Of a stretch of 49,622 nucleotides of DNA, positions 8,262 through 16,018 are shown piece by piece. The position numbers and the translations under genes are program-made. Position 1 is the first letter of the stretch. Each line of letters opens with the position of its first letter. The DNA comes from a virus, in IMG/VR virus record IMGVR_UViG_3300031784_000050, positions 1 through 49,622 of that record; one strand, written 5' to 3'. The notes under the pieces were generated by a model, which saw nothing but the letters and a program-made list of their open reading frames with translations, had not been told where the DNA came from and ran no database searches.

Positions 8262-9918
8262 TAAAGTAGAGTTTAAGAATTTTGCAAGTTACGGTAATAG
8301 AAAGCAGGTAATTGAATTTGATAAAGAACAAAGCGATCTTTATCTAGTATTAGGCGGTAACGGTGCTGGAAAGAGTACCTTAGCCAAAGTAATTACCTAT
8401 CTATGTTATGGTAGAGTTGAAGGGGCAAATCTTAAAGACCTTCCTAATCGTGTTAACGGAAATCTTTGGGGAAAAATCTGGATTGAAAGTAAAGGAAATC
8501 AAATTGAGATTGAAAGAGGAGTATCTCCAGGAATATTTAATGTTTCAATAAATGGAACCGAATATGATGTTGCAGGTAAGTCCAATTTACAAGAGTTTTT
8601 AGAATCCGAGATTTATGAAATTCCTTATCATGTATTTAAGAATGTTATCATCTTATCTGTAAATGATTTTAAGTCTTTTATTACAATGTCTCCATTTGAT
8701 AAGAAACAGATCATTGATAGGATATTTGGTTTCTCTGTAATCAATCAGATGAGAGAATTGGTAAAGAATAAGAGAAAGTTAATCATAGATGAAATTAGAA
8801 CCTTTGATGATGAAATCAGAACACTTGAAGAATCTATCCAATCTGTCTTACTTAAAATAGAACAATACGAAGAAGCATCAAAAGAAAAAGATGCCAATAA
8901 AGTAGCTGAACTTAAAAAGAAATTAGTTTCTCTTAATGAAATGAGAAAGAAACTAAAGGATGCCAATGATAAGACCAAGGTAAGAATTGATGAAAACGAT
9001 AAAAAATATAAAACTAAATCTTCAAAAGAAACTGAATTAAAATCTGAGATTAATGCGGTTAAAAAAGGATTAGAGCTTTATGAAAATAATACATGCCCAA
9101 CATGTAACTCTCCTCTTGATTCAGAATTTCATCAACATATTAAAAAGGAAAAGCAGGATCTTTTAGAAACATTAAATGCTAAGTATCAAAAGATACAAGA
9201 TGAGGTTGCAAAAATTGATGATTCTTTAACCACACTCAGGGAACAGGGTAGACAAATCCATGTAAAGGTTGGTCAATTGGAATCCCAAATGAATACCTTA
9301 AAGAATGAGATTATTGAATTAGCCGAAAAGGATGATTCATCTTCTGGGCATCTTAAAGAACTTATAAAAGAATTTAAGGAAAAGAAAGAAGAAAAGGGTC
9401 AGGTAAAACTTAAGAGCGAAGGCGAAGACTATTACTTAAGTATTCTTGAAACTCTTATGGGTGATGATGGAATTAAAAACTTGGCAGTTAGGTCCATTCT
9501 ACCATCCTTTAACAATAATATCCTTGTTATGGCAAAGGAAATGGGTATACCGTTTGGGATCCGTTTTGACGATAAATTTAATTGTACTATCCATCATTTA
9601 GGTCAGGAGATTAGTCCTAAAACCTTAAGTACTGGAGAAAAGAAAAAAGTTGATTTTGTAATTATCATGGCTTTAATTAAAATGATTAAGGTTAGATTCT
9701 CTAGTCTTAACATCTTATTCCTGGATGAAATCTTTTCTTCAATTGATGCTGATGGTGTTTATCATATCGTAAATATTCTTCATGAAACGATACAAGAGAT
9801 TGGGTTAAACACATTTGTTATTAATCATACCGTCCTGCCAAGTGAATATTTTGATAAGAAGTTGGAAATTACAAAGGATGGCGGCTTTTCTGAGTTTACA
9901 ATTGAAAGCATTAAATAA
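8251..9918 (+). CDS. 46: Recombination nuclease subunit gp46 (SbcC/Rad50-like ATPase)
   Basis: A 555-residue SMC-like ATPase. Walker A is GGNGAGKS at residues 35-42. Charged coiled coils flank a zinc hook, CPTC at residues 282-285. The ABC signature region LSTGEKKK is near residue 459, and Walker B is LFLDEIF with D492. T4 gp46 is of similar length (560). It forms the ATP-driven half of the gp46/47 end-resection complex. Confidence 0.93.
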   Translation: MRINKVEFKNFASYGNRKQVIEFDKEQSDLYLVLGGNGAGKSTLAKVITYLCYGRVEGANLKDLPNRVNGNLWGKIWIESKGNQIEIERGVSPGIFNVSINGTEYDVAGKSNLQEFLESEIYEIPYHVFKNVIILSVNDFKSFITMSPFDKKQIIDRIFGFSVINQMRELVKNKRKLIIDEIRTFDDEIRTLEESIQSVLLKIEQYEEASKEKDANKVAELKKKLVSLNEMRKKLKDANDKTKVRIDENDKKYKTKSSKETELKSEINAVKKGLELYENNTCPTCNSPLDSEFHQHIKKEKQDLLETLNAKYQKIQDEVAKIDDSLTTLREQGRQIHVKVGQLESQMNTLKNEIIELAEKDDSSSGHLKELIKEFKEKKEEKGQVKLKSEGEDYYLSILETLMGDDGIKNLAVRSILPSFNNNILVMAKEMGIPFGIRFDDKFNCTIHHLGQEISPKTLSTGEKKKVDFVIIMALIKMIKVRFSSLNILFLDEIFSSIDADGVYHIVNILHETIQEIGLNTFVINHTVLPSEYFDKKLEITKDGGFSEFTIESIK

Positions 9919-9942
9919 ATAATAGTAAATAATCACTACTAA

Positions 9943-10923
9943 ATGTCTGCTTATAACCAGGAATTTAATAAAGACAACACAATATTACGATATGTAACTG
10001 TAGCTACTCTTGCTGAATTAAGAAATAAAGTTTACTATTATAATCAGATTGATGAGGATACTGTACAAAAGGTAAATGTACCTTTCTATTATTCTGTTAC
10101 GGGTGATGATCGGTTTCTGGCAGATAACTTCTTATATGATGCTATTGCAGAAGGTAAAGCTATAGGAGATTATGAAGTTGTACCAAGAGGTGTACTTCAA
10201 TTAAATTCTCTTTCAATTGATTCAGGCGCCCAGACAAATAAATTTATTAGAGGTGAATTTGTCAGAGAGTGGAACGGCGTCTTAAAAAGATTTTCACTAG
10301 AGACAAACTTTTTACCTCTTACTATGACATTTGGAGTAACTGTTGTTTGTTCCAATAATCTTGAAATGTTAAAGGTTACCGAATCAATTTTATCAAAACT
10401 CTATAAGACAACTCTTTATAGTGTTGATTTAGGTATGACAAGAGTTCAGGCTGGTATGTCAGTTCCTGAAGACTATAGCCAAGATCGTCTCTTTGAATTT
10501 GCCCTTAACGATAAGAAAGAATTTAATGTAACCTTTGATTTGGAAGTTAAATCATTTATGCCATGTTTTGAAAATGGTGTTCTCTTATCAGAGGTTGATC
10601 TAATAGCCAGAGATTCAATTCAGAGTAACCCTGATGCCGAAGGTGTTGGTCTATTTAGAACTGGACCAAATGGAGATATTGGAATATCATTTGGTGGTGT
10701 ATTCCAGAAATTTGAATACACAATTGATAACATTGCAAAGATTGCTCCAGAAAATGTATTATCCAATAAGCAGTATGTTAATCCTTCTGATATTAATCGT
10801 GGAGGACCTTATATAGAAACTGAAACGACTTCTGCCAACTTTGACTTTGATGCTAAAAAATATGATGATTTAGAGGCACCAGAGAGTAAAGAATACAGAA
10901 ATGCAGAAGATGACGAAGGATAA
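9943..10923 (+). CDS. 15: Tail sheath stabiliser / tail completion protein (gp15-like)
   Basis: A 326-residue protein. The order of features follows T4 gp15: an N-terminal ILRYVTVATLAELRNKV segment, a central MTFGVTVVCSNNLEMLKVTESIL segment resembling the IYELSIFTRYEDDMFQIVEQIL region of T4 gp15, and a following EFNVTFDLEVKSFMPC strand like the T4 SLTFEVNGWMYPP region. gp15 caps the tail and joins it to the neck. It is longer than T4 gp15 (272), with an acidic tail. The match is by eye and not proven. No TATATAAA element is seen upstream. Confidence 0.6.
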   Translation: MSAYNQEFNKDNTILRYVTVATLAELRNKVYYYNQIDEDTVQKVNVPFYYSVTGDDRFLADNFLYDAIAEGKAIGDYEVVPRGVLQLNSLSIDSGAQTNKFIRGEFVREWNGVLKRFSLETNFLPLTMTFGVTVVCSNNLEMLKVTESILSKLYKTTLYSVDLGMTRVQAGMSVPEDYSQDRLFEFALNDKKEFNVTFDLEVKSFMPCFENGVLLSEVDLIARDSIQSNPDAEGVGLFRTGPNGDIGISFGGVFQKFEYTIDNIAKIAPENVLSNKQYVNPSDINRGGPYIETETTSANFDFDAKKYDDLEAPESKEYRNAEDDEG

Positions 10924-10942
10924 TAACTTTAGGATCTTAGAA

Positions 10943-10950
10943 TATATAAA
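10943..10950 (+). promoter_or_regulatory. Late promoter TATATAAA
   Basis: In the context AGAATATATAAA, 19 bases before the ATG at 10970. It decides the start of the downstream gene against the earlier in-frame ATG at 10901. Confidence 0.65.
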
Positions 10951-10969
10951 ACAAATAAAATCATCAAAT

Positions 10970-12799
10970 ATGAGTAAAGCAGTTAATGAAGGACAAACTC
11001 AAGTCTATGCGAATGGTACTATTGAGCCTCAATATGGTGTAAACACTGATGCTCCGTATCTAAATAATCCCCCAAAGCAATTGATTGATCTTATTACCGC
11101 ATTTTATAAAAGTGGTAAATCAGATAGTCAAGTTTTAGCTATTCTTGTAGGAATGGGTACTCCACAACAATTAGCATTATCTGGTATTAATGCATATAAA
11201 GCCGCTGCTCAAACATTCACAACCGAAAACAATCAAAAAAATCATAATAATATGAAATTTACACTTGCAGGCTTGTATGAAAACGTTATGAAAGCCATTA
11301 ATGCATTAAATACGATGGGAGAAGATCAATCACGAGTATCTTATTCCGCAAAAAATGCACTTAACATTTTAGAAAATTCTTTAGGTAATTTTCCAATGAG
11401 ATTCTCTAGCGGAGATATTTCAATAATTAGTGAAGATATTGAAAACAACGTAAACCCCGCTCTTAAATTTAAGATTGCAAAAAATCTTCACAGAGATCTT
11501 GCTGCATCTGAATGGTTAAACCCAGTTAGAGAATTAAGAAGCTATATCATGGCTGCATATGATTCTTCTAAATGGTCATTTAGAATTGCTGAAGCAATCG
11601 ATAGATCAAATTCACAAAAAGGTAAACTATACGAAAGTCTAACCAATCAATTTGAAATTCTTTTAAAAGAATCTTCTGAAGACATTAAATCTAAATTTGC
11701 TATTATTGCTGCAAAGAACCCATGGTCTGCTGAATGTAAAAACATTCTAAACGAAATGGCTTCCTCTGAGCAAAAGGCCTATTCAAATCATGGTGGTAAG
11801 GTTTCTAAAATTCTTTCACCCGTGTTGGAGTCTGAAGAAGGATTAACATTCCACTTACATGGTAAGAACTATATCTTTACCGAAGGTAAGATTTCTGAAA
11901 CTGAAGTAACTGATTCTCGTTTCTTTGATGTTTTAGAAGGTATTAAAATGTTTAAACTTGACGGTAATTCATTAGTTACTTTTTCTGAAAATGGAAAAAC
12001 TTTAGAATATAACCTTACTGAAGGTACATTAAGCTTAGGTGGAGTAGATCTTACCAATGCAAGTATCGTAGAATTAAAGGAATCCCTTATTGCAACAAGA
12101 TTCTTTGGTTATAGAGATCAGTGGAAATCTGATACTGTATGTAAATTCTTTGAGAATGTAGATCTTTTACATGAAATGGATAATTTCACTGGAATTACTT
12201 CTACTGAATTCTTAAATCTTTTCTTAACTGTAATTGCTGTTGAGGAAGGTGTATGGGTTAATAAAGTTAACTTTGGAATGCAGGTAAATGAAATGAAATT
12301 CTATTCATCTGCAACTGAAGCTGTTAAGATGATTAAAGAATTCATTAATTATGATGCATCATCTATTCTTTCTGAAAGATTAGTGGCTGAAGGTAATCAA
12401 AAAGCAGTTGCTGATAAAAAGAGAAATGAAATCAATGATAAAATTTCTTTCTTAGAAGAGAAGAAGAATAAGGTATCTGAAGCAATCAAATCATTAGGAG
12501 ATTCTGAAGAATTACAGGAAGCATTAAAATTAATCAATACCGAAATCATTAAGTTTGAAAAAGAACTTCAAGAAACTTATTCTATAGTTGAAAAAAAAAG
12601 TAAAGACCAATATCTAAACGACGGTTATGTTGAAGCAAAAGTTCAAGATAACGTAAATGGATTAAAGAAAGGTCAAACTGTTTTTGTTAATGCAGAAGAA
12701 TATACTTCTTTAGGTGATACTGATTTACTTAATATCATCGTCCCTGAAACCGATAAATCTAAAATCGTAAAGAAGGCAAGCCTTAAGGTTGAAATTTAA
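10970..12799 (+). CDS. Large late protein of unknown function, probably virion component
   Basis: A 609-residue protein from the ATG at 10970; an in-frame ATG at 10901 lies inside the previous gene and upstream of the late promoter, so I reject it. No known family. The N-terminus is Gln/Asn-rich. The middle is helical. A charged coiled coil covers roughly residues 485-555 (KKRNEINDKISFLEEKKNK and following), and the C-terminal 60 residues look like a small beta domain. A strong terminator follows at 12817. The late promoter and position in the head/tail block suggest a structural or internal head protein. Confidence 0.7.
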   Translation: MSKAVNEGQTQVYANGTIEPQYGVNTDAPYLNNPPKQLIDLITAFYKSGKSDSQVLAILVGMGTPQQLALSGINAYKAAAQTFTTENNQKNHNNMKFTLAGLYENVMKAINALNTMGEDQSRVSYSAKNALNILENSLGNFPMRFSSGDISIISEDIENNVNPALKFKIAKNLHRDLAASEWLNPVRELRSYIMAAYDSSKWSFRIAEAIDRSNSQKGKLYESLTNQFEILLKESSEDIKSKFAIIAAKNPWSAECKNILNEMASSEQKAYSNHGGKVSKILSPVLESEEGLTFHLHGKNYIFTEGKISETEVTDSRFFDVLEGIKMFKLDGNSLVTFSENGKTLEYNLTEGTLSLGGVDLTNASIVELKESLIATRFFGYRDQWKSDTVCKFFENVDLLHEMDNFTGITSTEFLNLFLTVIAVEEGVWVNKVNFGMQVNEMKFYSSATEAVKMIKEFINYDASSILSERLVAEGNQKAVADKKRNEINDKISFLEEKKNKVSEAIKSLGDSEELQEALKLINTEIIKFEKELQETYSIVEKKSKDQYLNDGYVEAKVQDNVNGLKKGQTVFVNAEEYTSLGDTDLLNIIVPETDKSKIVKKASLKVEI

Positions 12800-12816
12800 T
12801 CGCTAACCTTTATATA

Positions 12817-12848
12817 AAAAGCTGACAGGTAAACTGTCGGCTTTTTTT
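12817..12848 (+). terminator. Rho-independent terminator
   Basis: Positions 12820-12828 pair with 12834-12842 (9 bp, one G-U), with a five-base loop and a T7 run at 12842-12848. Confidence 0.85.
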
Positions 12849-12860
12849 GCATATAATAAA
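12849..12860 (+). promoter_or_regulatory. GCATATAATAAA element before late sigma gene
   Basis: Variant of the GCATATAAAAATAAA element, directly after the terminator and 15 bases before the ATG at 12876. Confidence 0.4.
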
Positions 12861-12875
12861 AAAACAGTTCAGGTT

Positions 12876-13241
12876 ATGCCTAGAAAAAGGAATTACTTAA
12901 ATAATAGAGATCTTTTAGACGAAATACGTAAATCAAAAGAACTCGATGAATTAACACCAAAGGCTTTAGAGTTCTTAATGTTATTAGCAGATAAATGTTC
13001 AACCAAGCTTACATATCGCGATCCTGCTGATAGAGAAGATTGTATAGCATTTGCTTATATGGATCTCTACCGCTATTGGAGAAACTTTAATCCAGATAAA
13101 AGTGAAAATGCATTTGCATATTTTACAGAGATCGCAAAAAGAGGATTTGCAAAAGGTTGGAATAAATTACATCCAAAGAAATATGCAGGAACCGTTTCAA
13201 TAGACGGTAGTTCTGACGGGGAAGGAATTTATACCATTTAG
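12876..13241 (+). CDS. 55: Late transcription sigma factor (gp55-like, short form)
   Basis: A 121-residue protein whose N-terminus (RNYLNNRDLLDEI) resembles T4 gp55 (YNYVNNKELLQAI). The region-2-like segment RNFNPDKSENAFAYFTEIAKRG resembles T4 [22 protein letters not shown]. gp55 directs host RNA polymerase to late promoters by reading the extended -10 box, which fits the many TATATAAA sites here. T4 gp55 is 185 residues and ends in a hydrophobic clamp-binding peptide. This version is much shorter and ends DGEGIYTI, without an obvious equivalent. Confidence 0.7.
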   Translation: MPRKRNYLNNRDLLDEIRKSKELDELTPKALEFLMLLADKCSTKLTYRDPADREDCIAFAYMDLYRYWRNFNPDKSENAFAYFTEIAKRGFAKGWNKLHPKKYAGTVSIDGSSDGEGIYTI

Positions 13242-13251
13242 AATAATACCA

Positions 13252-13728
13252 ATGAGTATAAAGAATGTCAAACCTACGGCTAAATCAGGATTTAAACAAG
13301 GTTATTATAAACCACACAATCCTCATAAGTATATAGGACCAGGGCCTATCATATACAGAAGCTCGTGGGAAAGAAAATTCTGTCATTGGTGTGATCATAA
13401 TGAAAATGTAATTAGCTGGGTGTCTGAACCTTTTTCAATAAAATACTTTAATGTTTTGGATAATAAGTTTCATAACTATTATCCAGACTTTTATGTAAAA
13501 ATGAATAAAGAGGGTTTGGTTGAAGAATATGTGGTAGAGATAAAGCCAAAAGAACAATTAAAGAAACCATCTCCACCAAAAAGAAATACCAAAAAAGCAA
13601 TAGATAACTTTAAGTATGCCTATGAAACGTATGTTAGAAATCTTTGCAAAACAGATGCTCTTAATAAAGCTGCAACTCAAAGAAATTTTAAGGTTATGTT
13701 ATTAACCGAAGACTCAAATCTTTTTTAG
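13252..13728 (+). CDS. 4: Head completion protein (gp4-like)
   Basis: A 158-residue protein strongly resembling T4 gp4 (150 residues): KQGYYKPHNPHKY, IIYRSSWERKFCHWCD, YYPDFYVKM and VVEIKPKEQ in the same order and spacing. The ERKF...PDF...EIKPK pattern is that of the TnsA-like/restriction endonuclease fold. gp4 acts on filled heads before tail joining. It begins 10 bases after the sigma gene and ends one base before the next gene. Confidence 0.87.
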   Translation: MSIKNVKPTAKSGFKQGYYKPHNPHKYIGPGPIIYRSSWERKFCHWCDHNENVISWVSEPFSIKYFNVLDNKFHNYYPDFYVKMNKEGLVEEYVVEIKPKEQLKKPSPPKRNTKKAIDNFKYAYETYVRNLCKTDALNKAATQRNFKVMLLTEDSNLF

Positions 13729-13729
13729 T

Positions 13730-14305
13730 ATGATAATAGGTAGTTTTACAGATGATTTAGATTTATACATTGCTGAGAATAAAGGTCAGTCTAAGGCCTC
13801 TAAAGCATCCTCTAAGGATTTATTATTAATGGGTGTTAAGGGAACTGGCGTTTTAGATCAAGGTAGGATGTATACATTTAGGTATTTTACTGAAGATGAA
13901 ACTTTTTATGATACCTTTCCTATTGTTATAGGATTAGGTGCTGTTCCTGGATCAATGACAAATCAATTAGGAATTAATTTACATTACATTCCTTATGATG
14001 CAAGAATACCTTTTATGGAAGATATCATAAAATCGTTTAGTGGTTTCTTTGAAAGACAATTTAATAATGCTGGAGAAGTTGCAAAACAAACATTTAATAA
14101 AGACTTTACATATGAAGCCGTTAAAAAGTCATTAGGTAGAAAATATAACTTAACATATGCAATTAGGCAATATAGATTAGATCGTATGAAAGATCCAAAG
14201 ATAATTGGTTATGAAGACTGGTACCTTGGTGCTGTTAATGATGATAACTTTTTCTTTGGTGGATCAATTTTACAGGCGCAAGATTTATATTACCAGAATA
14301 TATAA
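13730..14305 (+). CDS. Late hypothetical protein between gp4 and portal
   Basis: A 191-residue protein. The recognisable stretch is MYTFRYFTEDETFYDTFPIV followed by GINLHYIPYDAR, a pattern I associate with uncharacterised T4-like head or baseplate proteins. In T4 gene 4 is followed by gene 53 (baseplate wedge) and preceded by gene 2 (DNA end protector); either role is possible by position, but neither is shown. Its stop codon lies inside the portal's late promoter (14299-14306). Confidence 0.72.
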   Translation: MIIGSFTDDLDLYIAENKGQSKASKASSKDLLLMGVKGTGVLDQGRMYTFRYFTEDETFYDTFPIVIGLGAVPGSMTNQLGINLHYIPYDARIPFMEDIIKSFSGFFERQFNNAGEVAKQTFNKDFTYEAVKKSLGRKYNLTYAIRQYRLDRMKDPKIIGYEDWYLGAVNDDNFFFGGSILQAQDLYYQNI

Positions 14306-14306
14306 A
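14299..14306 (+). promoter_or_regulatory. Late promoter TATATAAA before portal
   Basis: AGAATATATAAA, overlapping the upstream stop codon and ending 17 bases before the ATG at 14324. Confidence 0.65.
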
Positions 14307-14323
14307 ACAATAAATGATAAAAC

Positions 14324-15973
14324 ATGGCAGGATTTACAAATAGAAGAGGTCCTCTTACAGACTCCAATCCAGTAAGAAAGATTCTAAAAGATCTTTCTAA
14401 CCTTGGGATGGCATATGATGATATGATCATTCGTAATTCCAGAGCAATCGGTTTTACCGAAAATGCAATGGGTTATACAATGAATCCAATGGGATCCGAT
14501 GCAGATGATATGTATGCTGCATTTGCTGCCTTATCATTAACCGATACGAGTCTTAAAAAGAACATCTCATTCTTTGATAGAGATTATGAAAAGAAGAGAG
14601 ATCAATTAAGAACCTTTGCGGTACAAGATGAAATTGAAGATATCCTTGATGTAGTTACCGATGAGGCAATAGTATTTGATAAGAGTAACTATTTTGCTTA
14701 TGCAGAATTTAACGGAGAAATAAGTAATTCTATTGAAGAAGAAATTGGAGATATCTATAATAACATTTACAATTATTTTGGGTTTAATGATGCTATCCAA
14801 CCTTGGAACTATTTTAGAAAATGGTTGGTTGATGGATATCTTGCATTTGAAATTGTTTATAATGATAAGCAAACCGAAATCATAGGCTTTAAAGAACTAG
14901 ATCCTATTTCTTTAATGCCAGGTTTAGATACTGAAACTGGAAAGAAAATGTGGGTTCAGTATAAAGGTGGCGGATCTAAGGAAAGAAAGCTTTGGGATTC
15001 TCAAATTCTTTATCTTTCATATTCACAAGTTAATTCACCACAGAGAATCTCTTATGTTGAGAGACTTATCCGCTCTTTTAACCTTTTAAGAATTATGGAA
15101 ACTACCAGAATTATCTGGGCTGTTTCTAATGCTTCGTTTAAGACACAGTTTATTATTCCGGTCGGTGGAAAATCTAAAACGAGGGCAAAACAATCCCTTG
15201 CCCAATTAATGAATTCTTATCGTGAAGTAGTAGACTTCAATTATGAAAGTGGAGAAATTCAAACAAACGGAAAACCAATGATGCCTTTTAATAAGGAATA
15301 CTGGTTACCTTCTAAAGATGGCGAACAACCTGAGATTAGTACAATCGGAGGAGATGGTCCTGATTTAGGAGACACCGAATCATTAAAATACTTTGCTGAT
15401 AAACTTAAACTTGCCTCAAAAATTCCATTCTCACGTTTCGATAAAGAAGGTGGTAATACCTACGATATGGATGCAAGTGGTATGTTAAGAGATGAAATTA
15501 AGTTTTCTAAATTTATTGATCGCTTAAGATCAATTTTCCAGGAAATCTTAATCAAACCTGTTTATCTTCAAATGTGTCTTAACCATCCAGAACTTAAAAA
15601 TGATATTGCATTTAAGGCTGGATTGGCATTAAGGTATATGAAGGACAACGTATTTGAAGAAATGAAAGAAATGGAACTTCAAACCAAGAGAGTAGACTTT
15701 ATTGGTAATATGAAGACCCAATTAAGTATAATGGATGAAAATATGACCGAAATACCGTATTTTGACTTAGGATGGTTAATTAAGAGGTATGGAGGATTTA
15801 CACAAGATGACCTTAAAGCCAATCAACGTGCTAAGGATAGATCTGATCTAAAGGCCCAAGGTTACACTGAGGAAGATATTGAAAAGATTCTTTTAGGCGC
15901 CGATAAGAAACTTTTTAAGCCAGAAAAGCCTGCAGGCGGTATTGAAGAAGATCCATTGGCGGGTTTAGGATAA
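14324..15973 (+). CDS. 20: Portal vertex protein (gp20)
   Basis: A 549-residue protein (T4 gp20 is 524). The portal-type segment LRTFAVQDEIEDILDVVTDE occurs near residue 90. A clip/stem-like region (YVERLIRSFNLLRIMETTRI) and a C-terminal FSKFIDRLRSIFQEILIKPV helix match the family layout. The dodecamer forms the DNA channel at one head vertex, nucleates prohead assembly and binds the terminase. It is followed by protease/scaffold and capsid genes, the usual order. Confidence 0.88.
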   Translation: MAGFTNRRGPLTDSNPVRKILKDLSNLGMAYDDMIIRNSRAIGFTENAMGYTMNPMGSDADDMYAAFAALSLTDTSLKKNISFFDRDYEKKRDQLRTFAVQDEIEDILDVVTDEAIVFDKSNYFAYAEFNGEISNSIEEEIGDIYNNIYNYFGFNDAIQPWNYFRKWLVDGYLAFEIVYNDKQTEIIGFKELDPISLMPGLDTETGKKMWVQYKGGGSKERKLWDSQILYLSYSQVNSPQRISYVERLIRSFNLLRIMETTRIIWAVSNASFKTQFIIPVGGKSKTRAKQSLAQLMNSYREVVDFNYESGEIQTNGKPMMPFNKEYWLPSKDGEQPEISTIGGDGPDLGDTESLKYFADKLKLASKIPFSRFDKEGGNTYDMDASGMLRDEIKFSKFIDRLRSIFQEILIKPVYLQMCLNHPELKNDIAFKAGLALRYMKDNVFEEMKEMELQTKRVDFIGNMKTQLSIMDENMTEIPYFDLGWLIKRYGGFTQDDLKANQRAKDRSDLKAQGYTEEDIEKILLGADKKLFKPEKPAGGIEEDPLAGLG

Positions 15974-15992
15974 AAACTTTATAAGTTGATAA

Positions 15993-16000
15993 TATATAAA
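15993..16000 (+). promoter_or_regulatory. Late promoter TATATAAA before gp21
   Basis: ATAATATATAAA, 18 bases before the ATG at 16019. Confidence 0.65.
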
Positions 16001-16018
16001 TCAAATAACAAGTAGAAG

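Noticed and set aside
10901-10969. Earlier in-frame ATG extending the large late protein by 23 residues
   Set aside because: It lies upstream of the late promoter at 10943 and inside the preceding gene; the promoter-proximal ATG at 10970 is a better start.
12811-12818. TATATAAA sequence resembling a late promoter
   Set aside because: A strong terminator hairpin starts two bases downstream, so any transcript from here would end at once. Not listed as a promoter.
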